The position numbers and the translations under genes are program-made. DNA of 8,183 bases. Origin: Lentisphaeria bacterium UBA1784 (GTDB lineage: Bacteria; Verrucomicrobiota; Lentisphaeria; Victivallales; Victivallaceae). Every line of letters starts with the position of its first letter. The stretch's first letter is position 1. The notes beneath the pieces were generated by a model that saw nothing but the letters and a program-made list of their open reading frames with translations, did no database searches and had not been told where the DNA came from. The stretch lies in contig DCGG01000139.1 in NCBI GenBank assembly GCA_002315455.1, forward strand, positions 5,072-13,254, read 5' to 3'. This document shows, piece after piece, positions 1-5,741 of this stretch.

Positions 1-1
1 C

Positions 2-481
2 ATCACCCGCCTCGCCCGCGCCTACAATACCCTCCAGCCCCACAGCGGCAAGATTCTCACGGGCGGCGTGGATGCCGCCGCGCTCCACAAGCCCAAACGC
101 TTCTTCGGAGCGGCCCGGAACATCCAGACCCGGGATGGCAAAACCCATGGCAGCCTCACCATCATCGCCACCGCGCTGATCGAGACCGGCAGCCGCATGG
201 ATGACGTGATCTTCGAGGAGTTCAAGGGCACCGGTAACATGGAACTGCATCTGGACCGCAACGTCTCCGACCGCCGGATCTATCCCGCCATCAACATCGA
301 GAAGTCCGGCACCCGGAAGGAGGAACTTCTGCTCCATCCCGATGAGTTGAGCAAGGTGTGGATCCTGCGAAAAGCCATCAACGGCGTTCCTCCGGCGGAG
401 GCCATGGAAGTCCTGCTCAGCCGCCTGAAGAAAGTCAACACCAATATCGAATTTCTGCTGACCCTTCAGCCCGGACAATAA
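2..481 (+). CDS. rho: Transcription termination factor Rho, C-terminal part (5' end outside window)
   Basis: The reading frame is open from the left edge and gives 159 residues ending in TAA. It matches the C-terminal third of Rho, the hexameric RNA-dependent ATPase/translocase that ends transcription of untranslated RNA. Visible family signatures, in order, are the Q-loop region (GGVDAAALHKPKRFFGAARN), then GSLTIIATALIETGSRMDD, then VIFEEFKGTGNMELHLDR, and finally SGTRKEELL before a helical tail. The Arg of HLDR sits where the inter-subunit arginine finger lies in Rho. Compared with E. coli Rho (recalled as ARNVEEGGSLT), this protein has about five extra residues (QTRDGKTHG) just before the R-loop. 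The ATP-binding Walker motifs and the RNA-binding N-terminus lie outside the window. An ftsB-like gene follows 33 bases downstream on the same strand, so the two are probably cotranscribed. Identity is near certain; the insertion is seen only against remembered sequences. Confidence 0.97.
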   Translation: MTRLARAYNTLQPHSGKILTGGVDAAALHKPKRFFGAARNIQTRDGKTHGSLTIIATALIETGSRMDDVIFEEFKGTGNMELHLDRNVSDRRIYPAINIEKSGTRKEELLLHPDELSKVWILRKAINGVPPAEAMEVLLSRLKKVNTNIEFLLTLQPGQ

Positions 482-514
482 GCTGACGAAACCCTGAACT
501 CCCAGGAGGCCATC

Positions 515-814
515 ATGTTCCGCGATCCGCACAAAAAAACGACCAGTCCCATCAGCACCTATCTGTGGTATCTGCTGATCGCCGCTCTGCTGGGCGGATC
601 AGCCGTTCTGCTGCTGCCGGTTTACCGGGATCTGCTGAAGCAGCGCAACGTCGAACAGGAGACGGCCGAAACCCTCCGGCGCAACAAGGAGGAACTGGCC
701 GAGATCAAAAACGAAAACCAGAAACTCACCACGCCGGCCGGAGTCGAAAAAGTCGCAAGAGAACGATTCCGCATGGTAAAAAAGGGAGAAACCGTTCTGG
801 TCTATGAAAAGTAA
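515..814 (+). CDS. FtsB/DivIC-type septum formation initiator
   Basis: This 99-residue protein is a small bitopic membrane protein of the FtsB/DivIC (septum formation initiator) family. In other bacteria these proteins pair with FtsL and FtsQ to link the divisome to septal peptidoglycan synthesis. Layout: short basic cytoplasmic N-terminus (1-14), one hydrophobic membrane segment (about 15-35), then a periplasmic coiled coil (about 38-72) rich in Glu, Leu and Asn. The family-typical C-terminal block follows: GVEKVARERFRMVKKGETVLVYEK. Length is normal for the family (about 90-110). The ATG is preceded by AGGAGG at 504-509 with a 5-base spacer, which fixes the start. It lies 33 bases after rho with no terminator between them, suggesting cotranscription. 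FtsB and DivIC cannot be told apart by sequence alone, so no symbol is given. Confidence 0.88.
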   Translation: MFRDPHKKTTSPISTYLWYLLIAALLGGSAVLLLPVYRDLLKQRNVEQETAETLRRNKEELAEIKNENQKLTTPAGVEKVARERFRMVKKGETVLVYEK

Positions 815-846
815 CGATTTTTTTGCAACTCCGAGGGGTTTTGGAT

Positions 847-874
847 TTGCTTTTATCAAAATCGTTCCTATATT
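847..874 (+). promoter_or_regulatory. Candidate sigma70-type promoter for the LysM lipoprotein gene
   Basis: TTGCTT (847-852) and TATATT (869-874) are separated by 16 bases inside an AT-rich island (about 820-900) of an otherwise GC-rich stretch. An alternative -10, TATTAT at 871-876, would give an 18-base spacer. The site lies 50 bases before the LysM start codon in the 110-base gap after the ftsB-like gene. It is a pattern match only. No operator or riboswitch structure was evident in the leader. Confidence 0.45.
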
Positions 875-924
875 ATATCAATAACCGATTCATACGTCAA
901 AACCACTTTCAGGAGGACTTTGAA

Positions 925-1893
925 ATGAACAAAAAATTGATTCTTGCTCTCGTCGGCACCGCTTTGGTCGCCGGATGCCACAGCGAAGTCATGACTGACC
1001 GCAAGTACGTCCCGACCCCCGATGCCGAAGCCGCGCCGGCGATGGAACCCGTTGCCGCCCCTGCGCCGACGGCGAAGGCCCCGGCCGCCAAGGCTCCTGC
1101 GGTGCAGGCCCCTGCACAGACTGGCGAATTCGTCCCCATGACCAGTGCTCCCGCGAAGAAATCCTCCGTCTCTGCGGCCGTTCCCGCCGGCGGGACTTAC
1201 GTGGTCAAATCCGGCGATACCCTCGGCAAGATCGCCGCAGCCAATCACGTCCGGCTCGCCGCCCTCATGCAGGCTAACAACATGGATGAACAGAGCGCCA
1301 AGCGTCTCCGCATCGGCCAGAAACTGGTCATCCCCGGAGGCAAGAGCGCCGTGGCCGGGACCAAGTCCAAATCCGCCCGCAAGGCCGGCAAGGCCGGTGC
1401 CGCTGTCGCGACCGGCAAGGTCGGCACCGATGGCACCTACACCGTGCAGAGCGGCGATACCCCCCAGAAGATCGCCAGGAAACTCGGTTGCAAACTGAGC
1501 ACCCTGATGCAGGCCAACAACATGACCGAAGAACAGGCCCGCCGCCTGAAGATCGGCCAGAAGTTGAACATCCCCGGCAAGGCGGCTGTTGCGGCGGCTC
1601 CTGCGGCGCCCACGGCTCCTGCGGCTCCGGCTCCTGCTGAAACTGCGGCGCCGGCGGCGCCTGCCGAAGCGGCTCCGGCGATTCCGGCCGCCCCTGCCGA
1701 GGCGGTTCCGGCTGCCGATGCAGCCGCGGCGACCAGCACCGACATCCTCGAGGTGAACGCGGATACCCCTGCGGCGGAGATCGCCAAGCAGCGCGGCATC
1801 ACCGTGGAAGAACTTTGCCGATTGAATTCCGGGCTCAATCCCGATTCCACCGTCAAGAAGGGCGACGTGATCTTCGTTCCCGCCGCCAAGTGA
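925..1893 (+). CDS. LysM-repeat lipoprotein, probably cell-envelope peptidoglycan-binding
   Basis: This is a 322-residue secreted lipoprotein. The N-terminus MNKKLILALVGTALVAGC is a lipoprotein signal peptide with a VAGC lipobox, so Cys18 should be lipidated; His follows it. Two good LysM modules lie at residues 90-138 and 170-218, each with YxVxSGDT, a central QANNM and a closing KIGQKLNIPG-like or RIGQKLVIPG block. LysM modules bind N-acetylglucosamine-containing glycans such as peptidoglycan. A third, degenerate LysM-like module (273-322) has NADTP where SGDTL is usual, but keeps LNSGLNPDSTVKKGDVIFVP. Ala/Pro-rich linkers (about 30-85 and 219-270) separate them. There is no catalytic domain (no NlpC/P60, M23 peptidase or amidase), so a structural, tethering or scaffold role is more likely than hydrolysis. 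The ATG at 925 is chosen because AGGAGG lies at 911-916 with an 8-base spacer and the signal peptide starts there; an upstream TTG at 823 is in frame but would bury the signal peptide. Confidence 0.9.
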   Translation: MNKKLILALVGTALVAGCHSEVMTDRKYVPTPDAEAAPAMEPVAAPAPTAKAPAAKAPAVQAPAQTGEFVPMTSAPAKKSSVSAAVPAGGTYVVKSGDTLGKIAAANHVRLAALMQANNMDEQSAKRLRIGQKLVIPGGKSAVAGTKSKSARKAGKAGAAVATGKVGTDGTYTVQSGDTPQKIARKLGCKLSTLMQANNMTEEQARRLKIGQKLNIPGKAAVAAAPAAPTAPAAPAPAETAAPAAPAEAAPAIPAAPAEAVPAADAAAATSTDILEVNADTPAAEIAKQRGITVEELCRLNSGLNPDSTVKKGDVIFVPAAK

Positions 1894-1916
1894 TCAACGT
1901 CACGTTCGCAAAAAAT

Positions 1917-1956
1917 CCGGGGTCCTGCTGAAATGCGGGATCCCGGTTTTCTTTTT
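1917..1956 (+). terminator. Rho-independent terminator after the LysM gene, possibly weakly bidirectional
   Basis: A 12-bp GC-rich stem (1917-1928 paired with 1935-1946) closes a 6-base TGAAAT loop and is followed by TTTTCTTTTT (1947-1956). Two of the 12 pairs are G-U in + strand RNA; in - strand RNA they become C-A mismatches, so the hairpin is built for + strand transcription. An A-run at 1910-1915 provides a T-run on the - strand, so it may also stop the convergent operon that ends at 1983. Confidence 0.9.
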
Positions 1957-1982
1957 GGGAGGGAGAGGATATCTTCCTCCTT

Positions 1983-2444
1983 TTACTTTTCAGATGCCGC
2001 AGACGGCGATTCCTCTGCGGACTCCGCAGAAGAAGCGTTCGCCTCCGCGGACAAAGCCTGTTCGGTCTCCTCTTTCATGGTCTTAAGGCGCGCTTCAGCC
2101 TTGGCGGCATCGGCATCGGAACCGGCAGTCCAATCATATTCGATGATGGTCTCCTCGGCACCGAAGAGGGACCGGCTTCTGGTGGCGCGGAAGTTGCCGG
2201 CGTTGGGGACTTTCTGATCCGCCGGGATGCCGACCTTCCGGGACTTGTACGTAACGCGTCCGATGATAAGTTTTCCCTGCGGGGTGGCGTTCTCGGGATT
2301 GGCCGTCTCGACTTCCCCCAGCATGACGTATCCGGAGAGGTCGAGGTTCTTTCCAGAAGCGCTCTCCGTCACCGCCTTTGCGGTGGAGCATCCGGTGAGG
2401 ATTGCCGCGGCGGCGAGAGTGATAATGGTGATAAGGTATCTCAT
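1983..2444 (-). CDS. Phage-cassette lipoprotein (153 aa), possible outer-membrane spanin-like partner
   Basis: This is a 153-residue predicted lipoprotein and the last gene of the - strand operon. The signal peptide MRYLITIITLAAAAILTGC ends in an LTGC lipobox, so Cys19 should be lipidated; Ser at +2 is compatible with outer-membrane sorting by E. coli rules. The mature part has a beta-rich, basic middle (about 35-105, with KLIIGRVTYKSRKVGIPADQ and TIIEYDW) and an acidic Ala/Glu/Ser-rich helical tail (about 107-153). The ATG at 2444 is chosen because it begins the signal peptide, has AAAGGA upstream, and overlaps the stop of the preceding gene in ATGA. The longer in-frame ORF to 2615 would place residues before the signal peptide and overlap the neighbour. 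I do not recognise a characterised family. The pairing with the upstream 62-aa membrane protein suggests a spanin-like lysis role, but the mature protein is larger and less Pro-rich than classical Rz1. A structural or exclusion role is also possible. Confidence 0.8.
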   Translation of the reverse strand: MRYLITIITLAAAAILTGCSTAKAVTESASGKNLDLSGYVMLGEVETANPENATPQGKLIIGRVTYKSRKVGIPADQKVPNAGNFRATRSRSLFGAEETIIEYDWTAGSDADAAKAEARLKTMKEETEQALSAEANASSAESAEESPSAASEK

Positions 2445-2629
2445 TTGCTCATCCTTTCTTTGAGTTTTGCGAGTTCCCGTACACAGGGGCATTTCTCGCG
2501 TTTTTCGTGACAATGGGCATAGTCTACCTTGGACACAAGAGCCGTCTCTATCTTCGACAACTTCTGCGTAAGTGCCCAAAATCCGCAGATCAATACGCCA
2601 ATAAGCGTTACCCACTCAAAAGTGGTCAT
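2441..2629 (-). CDS. Small one-TM coiled-coil protein with Cys cluster (62 aa)
   Basis: This is a 62-residue protein with one hydrophobic N-terminal segment (about 4-21, FEWVTLIGVLICGFWALT). It is followed by a charged helical stretch with heptad-like hydrophobics (22-36) and a His/Cys cluster with H39, C40, H41, C47 and C49, then a basic tail. Topology is likely N-in with the coiled coil in the periplasm, though the reverse cannot be excluded. The ATG overlaps the stop of the upstream gene (ATGA), with GAGGTG just before it; its own stop overlaps the start of the lipoprotein gene in the same way. Small membrane proteins at this place in tail operons are often holins, XhlA-like proteins or inner-membrane spanins. 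The N-terminal TM plus coiled coil directly before a lipoprotein fits an inner spanin best, but it is much shorter than Rz. No family assignment is claimed. Confidence 0.75.
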   Translation of the reverse strand: MTTFEWVTLIGVLICGFWALTQKLSKIETALVSKVDYAHCHEKREKCPCVRELAKLKERMSK

Positions 2630-3057
2630 ACTTCACCTCGTTCGGCCGACCTGTCCGACTGGTCTGACTGGTCCGACGGGTCTGACACTCCCCCATTCTT
2701 AAACGCCCCCCACCCGCCGATCTGGCAGAGAAGACCTGCGGCGAGGCCGATCTTGAAACGCCCGTCCTTCCACGAGTTCCAAACGAGCCGGAGGTTTGCT
2801 TGGGTGAAGGCGCCGTAGGTCCTTGGAGCAAACTCATACTCCCAGTCGTGGATGAGGGCCGGGGTCTCCAGCCAGTTGAGGAGTTTTGTGATACAGCAAC
2901 GGAAGGATGACCCCCACGCCTCCGGGCCGATGCCGTTGTAGATGCGCTGGAGTTCTTCCATGGAGGTGGTGGCAAAGCCTTCCGGGAGGCTCATGTTCCG
3001 CAGATCGGTGACGGCGAGGAGTTCCCGGATATGGTCAATGGTGAAATCGTAACTCAT
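2626..3057 (-). CDS. Phage-type HDxxY-motif protein with repeat-derived C-terminus (143 aa)
   Basis: This is a 143-residue predicted soluble protein. Residues 38-46 (RIYNGIGPE), a Cys pair (C54, C55), ALIHDWEYEF (67-76) and FTQANLRLVWN (84-94) form a spaced pattern. It recalls small prophage proteins carrying NGxGP, HDxxY and a later Asn-rich helix, which look superficially like phospholipase A2 active-site helices. Whether it is an enzyme is unknown; a His-Asp pair alone is weak evidence. Residues 101-123 are Gly-rich and moderately hydrophobic. From residue 124 the protein turns into an SDP/SDQ/SDQ/SDR tail encoded by a 9-bp tandem repeat, which looks appended. The start at 3057 is preferred to an in-frame ATG at 3075 because it overlaps the stop of the 31-aa ORF (ATGA). 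The ribosome site is weak, implying translational coupling. Its own stop overlaps the next start. Confidence 0.8.
   Translation of the reverse strand: MSYDFTIDHIRELLAVTDLRNMSLPEGFATTSMEELQRIYNGIGPEAWGSSFRCCITKLLNWLETPALIHDWEYEFAPRTYGAFTQANLRLVWNSWKDGRFKIGLAAGLLCQIGGWGAFKNGGVSDPSDQSDQSDRSAERGEV
2647..2691. repeat. 9-bp tandem repeat, five units, consensus YGACTGGTC
   Basis: Five consecutive 9-base units start at 2647, 2656, 2665, 2674 and 2683. They read CGACCTGTC, CGACTGGTC, TGACTGGTC, CGACGGGTC and TGACACTCC; the middle ones are nearly identical and the flanking ones have drifted. The array lies in frame in the 3' end of the - strand HDxxY gene, so each unit encodes three residues (SDQ-like). 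No other copy was seen in the window. Confidence 0.85.
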
Positions 3058-3149
3058 ACCAGTGCCACCGTCCATTCAATGGCCGGGAACGCAGCGAGGA
3101 ACTCTTCGCCTTCGGCGTTGCAGTTGATTTTTTCCTTGTATCTTGCCAT
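3054..3149 (-). CDS. 31-residue mini-protein, translationally coupled
   Basis: A short ORF encodes 31 residues beginning MARYKEKINCNAEGEEFLAA and ending EWTVALV. It has no signal peptide or membrane segment; the middle is acidic and the N-terminus basic. Support for translation is contextual: GGAGG lies 5 bases before the ATG, the gene fits into the otherwise empty gap after the LamG-like gene, and its TGA overlaps the ATG of the next gene as ATGA, the same junction style as its neighbours. It may work as a peptide or mainly serve to deliver ribosomes to the weak start of the HDxxY gene. No family is recognised. Confidence 0.65.
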   Translation of the reverse strand: MARYKEKINCNAEGEEFLAAFPAIEWTVALV

Positions 3150-3161
3150 AGTTTCCTCCAG

Positions 3162-3839
3162 TTATTGATATTGAAATTCACCAGTTCCCTGATTAACAAA
3201 GAACCTGCCACTCACTCGGTCACACAGTCCCGGTTTGTCCGAGACTGCAGTTACCGTCTGCCCGGTGTTGCCGTCAACGTAAGACTTTCCGGCAGGGCAA
3301 AGAGCCGGAATGAAGTCTCCTAACCGCGTTGAGTTGTTATATATCTGAACGGAAAATATCCGCCCGGTAAACGGTTCAATCAACGCGTCATTATTACCAT
3401 GAATCCCAAACAAATAGATGCTTTTAGAATTGTGTATAACGCAAACTGCCGTTCCGGAAGATATCACACTTCCGCCGCTGTTGCAGACAGTAGCAGTTGC
3501 GGAATCAGATGTTGTTTCGAGCCTTGCTTCATATAGCGTATTGCGGGCAATATTACCGCCCAAAAGATGGTAACTGTTATAATAAAAATATACTGCTCCG
3601 GAGTTTGCTCGACAGAAAGGCGCGAAGTATGACGTCGGATTTCCGCTAAGTGCCACACCGCAGACCGTTCCAGAGTCATCAATAAATTTGACCCAAATGG
3701 AGTATCCGTTTGATGGCACGATAAGACTGTCAATGTACTGTGTGCCGGTGCTTTCAAGATACTCCAACTCCCGGAACGAAGCGGGCAGACCGCCGCCCCG
3801 GGTCCGTCCCATGGGATTGAAAAGGTATGGTATGCTCAT
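3162..3839 (-). CDS. LamG/concanavalin-like phage tail-tip protein, probable receptor or glycan binder (225 aa)
   Basis: This 225-residue beta-rich protein has the layout of the LamG-like proteins often found at the end of phage tail operons. It has a short Gly/Arg linker (1-20) and the recognisable entry motif ELEYLESTGTQYIDS (24-38). A jelly-roll-like body follows (about 39-170) with alternating hydrophobic strands and FTGRIFSVQIYNNS. It closes with DFIPA (175-179) and the family-typical GLCDRVSGRFFVNQGTGEF (204-222), corresponding to the usual GLYD..N..FY.N.GTG.F. Such domains bind carbohydrate or protein on the host surface; that role is inferred here. The ATG directly abuts the TAA of the preceding gene with AAGGTGG upstream. 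Base composition falls to about 38% GC in places (3541-3600 by hand count), well below the neighbouring genes, suggesting module exchange. Confidence 0.8.
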   Translation of the reverse strand: MSIPYLFNPMGRTRGGGLPASFRELEYLESTGTQYIDSLIVPSNGYSIWVKFIDDSGTVCGVALSGNPTSYFAPFCRANSGAVYFYYNSYHLLGGNIARNTLYEARLETTSDSATATVCNSGGSVISSGTAVCVIHNSKSIYLFGIHGNNDALIEPFTGRIFSVQIYNNSTRLGDFIPALCPAGKSYVDGNTGQTVTAVSDKPGLCDRVSGRFFVNQGTGEFQYQ

Positions 3840-4214
3840 TTATGCCACCTTATAAGCGAGACTGCCGAGCCAGCGAGTGCCATCGAAGCGGAACACCAAG
3901 CAGTATGTCGCGCCGTTTTCGTTCATCGTAGGCGCGGGGTTCGCTAAAGCGAAGTTGCCGTCTCCGTCCGCCCACCAGATCGAGCTTCCCCAAGTAAAGG
4001 AAACCGCACTTGCGCCCTGTACGAGCCACAATTCGCAGGTGCAGATGGCCTCCTCCGGCGTGTTGAATGTAAAGGTATCGCCGGCGGAGAGGGTTTTGGT
4101 GTAAACGAATCCGTTGTGCGGAGTGAACGTCATGCTGGGGAGCGCGTTGATTTTGACCGGCTCAAATGCCGTCAGAAAACCGGACACCCTGTTTTTGTAG
4201 ACGAGTTCATTCAT
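3840..4214 (-). CDS. Small tail-fibre-tip-like beta protein (124 aa)
   Basis: This is a 124-residue protein rich in aromatic and beta-forming residues. Residues 1-45 form an N-terminal attachment-like part. Residues 46-121 contain AGDTFTFNTPEEA, then SFTWGSSIWWADGDG and FRFDGTRWLGSLAYK. This resembles the W-containing strand module ending in a DGxxWxG turn that is common in phage fibre ends. A related module appears in the preceding 500-aa gene, at its residues 253-290. AGGAGG lies a few bases before the ATG, giving it the strongest ribosome site in the operon, so the protein may be made in high amount. Only 3 bases separate it from the upstream stop, and its TAA abuts the LamG-like gene. A role as fibre tip or accessory binding protein is inferred from position and composition only. 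Confidence 0.7.
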   Translation of the reverse strand: MNELVYKNRVSGFLTAFEPVKINALPSMTFTPHNGFVYTKTLSAGDTFTFNTPEEAICTCELWLVQGASAVSFTWGSSIWWADGDGNFALANPAPTMNENGATYCLVFRFDGTRWLGSLAYKVA

Positions 4215-4217
4215 GGC

Positions 4218-5720
4218 TTATTCCTCCTCGTAGATTGTTTCTCCAGCGCTTTCGTAAGTGCCGGAAATGAAGTGGATACCGTATGCGCTCCCGCCGGCAC
4301 TGACGGTCAGCGTGCCGCCGTCGATGGTAACGTTGGAGAGGGTCGCTCCTGAGTGAACTTCGACCGTACAGTCGTCTCTAATGACAGTTTCCGCTACGAC
4401 TCCTCCGTAGATATCCGCATAGTCGCAGCCGAGACTCGTCATCAACAGTCTTTCGATATATCCATTGCTAAGACGAAGATTCGCAGAGACGCCAGCAGAA
4501 AACAATAAGACGGTACCACCACTCATATAATAATTAGCAGTTTCATCGCCTTGTCCATGGATATAAGCCATCGAAACCGTCCCGCCCCGCTGAACGCACG
4601 CCCCGTGCGTTGCGGATTCCTCCTCTGTATCATAGGTAGTTTCCACTTCTAAATTTTTGACAGTTCCGCCGCTGATAAAGGCGGTACCGCCGATGACCAA
4701 TGCGGAATTGACGACCGCGCCTGATCCGATGGTAAATCCGCTTCCTGCTACATAGTCTGCGAAGTGCGCGGAACTTCCGCCGGAGAACACTGCCCATCCG
4801 GCGAGCAACTCCACAGAATCAATCTTTTTTTTCAGAGCGCTGTCAAGGAAACTCCGCGCGAGAACCGTTCCGGAACTGCAATAGATCTCCAGCGGATACA
4901 GTCCGGCGGAACCGGCGGAGAATTTCTCCCCCTGCCACTTCCAAGAGGCAGGCCAATGGAGCATCGCGGCACCGGAGGTATTCAGCAGAACGGTGAATCG
5001 TCCCACCTTTCCCGCAGAAATTTCGTAAGCGTCCAGATCCATGGAGACATTTCCGCCGGAAACGGAAAGACTCATGACAGCCCCATCGCTGACGACGGGA
5101 ATGACGCAAACGTTGTTGCTGCCAATGGTCAGAGAGTGCGGCGTGAAGATCCCCTGATCGGTCCCGCCGGAAATGGTACGGCTGATGGCGGCCTCCGTCT
5201 CCAGCGCGGTGTAGTAGGCGGGGTCCCCCGCGATCACCGCCGAACCCGCGCCGGGATAGATCCGGTTGCGGATCACCAGCTGAAACTGGAAACAGAACAT
5301 CACCGCAGGCGGGAGCTGACTGTTCTCTCCGCCGAATTCGCAGTAAAAGGGGGCAGATTCCTTCCCTGCCATGGCGGAGGAAAGCGCTTCGCTGTTCAGT
5401 GCGGGCAGCTCGACGTGGAAGATTGTTTTCCCCTGGACAGTCTCCACTCCAGCGTTCTCGAACTGCAAATACTTCGGAGTGGTCCCGCTGTTGAAACCGT
5501 CGTTCAATGCGAAATAGTACTTAGCGGAACCGGAAAGATTTTCGATGGGATAACTGGAAAGCTGTCCGTTATTGTCCAGATTCGCTGTCCGCAGGTCCAG
5601 TTCCAGCCGTACCGCAGCGCCGAAAAGCAGTTCCAGCGAAACGCCGGACGCGTTTCCGGATTCATCGGTCAGTTTTGCGCCGGATTGATCCAGCATGAGA
5701 ATGGCACGCAATGTATTCAT
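4218..5720 (-). CDS. Fibre/baseplate-like protein with C-terminal beta-solenoid (500 aa)
   Basis: This 500-residue protein shows three regions. Residues 1-165 form a beta-rich, presumably virion-attaching part that starts MNTLRAILMLDQSG. Residues 180-295 include the W-rich module MLHWPASWKWQGEKF (253-267), followed by LYPLEIYCSSGTVLARSF. Residues 305-490 are low in charge and full of Gly/Ser/Thr/Val turns such as FISGGTVKNLEV, RGGTVSMAYIHG, YMSGGTVLLFSAG and ATLSNVTIDGGTLTVSAGG. These repeat at about 20 residues or slightly more, as in AIDA-like or right-handed beta-solenoids of fibres and adhesins. No hydrolase active site is evident. The ATG at 5720 is preferred to a TTG two codons upstream because AAGGAA then sits 8 bases away. 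It is 21 bases after the upstream stop and 3 bases before the next start. It is probably a side-fibre or tip protein; an adhesin of a tailocin is equally compatible. Confidence 0.75.
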   Translation of the reverse strand: MNTLRAILMLDQSGAKLTDESGNASGVSLELLFGAAVRLELDLRTANLDNNGQLSSYPIENLSGSAKYYFALNDGFNSGTTPKYLQFENAGVETVQGKTIFHVELPALNSEALSSAMAGKESAPFYCEFGGENSQLPPAVMFCFQFQLVIRNRIYPGAGSAVIAGDPAYYTALETEAAISRTISGGTDQGIFTPHSLTIGSNNVCVIPVVSDGAVMSLSVSGGNVSMDLDAYEISAGKVGRFTVLLNTSGAAMLHWPASWKWQGEKFSAGSAGLYPLEIYCSSGTVLARSFLDSALKKKIDSVELLAGWAVFSGGSSAHFADYVAGSGFTIGSGAVVNSALVIGGTAFISGGTVKNLEVETTYDTEEESATHGACVQRGGTVSMAYIHGQGDETANYYMSGGTVLLFSAGVSANLRLSNGYIERLLMTSLGCDYADIYGGVVAETVIRDDCTVEVHSGATLSNVTIDGGTLTVSAGGSAYGIHFISGTYESAGETIYEEE

Positions 5721-5741
5721 AATCAAAGTTCCTTATTGTGT

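Noticed and set aside
785..824. Terminator after the ftsB-like gene (T-run at 818-824)
   Set aside because: Only a 4-bp CGTT/AACG pairing with a long loop precedes the T-run, too weak for an intrinsic terminator.
823..924. Upstream TTG start extending the LysM lipoprotein by 34 residues
   Set aside because: It would put residues before the signal peptide and lacks a ribosome site; AGGAGG at 911-916 serves the ATG at 925, and the AT-rich stretch looks like a promoter.
1957..1982. Imperfect inverted repeat around GATATC as att site or operator
   Set aside because: The arms are short purine/pyrimidine runs with mismatches, and no second copy is present.
2445..2615. N-terminal extension of the lipoprotein to position 2615
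   Set aside because: It overlaps the 62-aa gene in another frame and would bury the signal peptide; the ATG at 2444 has a ribosome site and an ATGA overlap.
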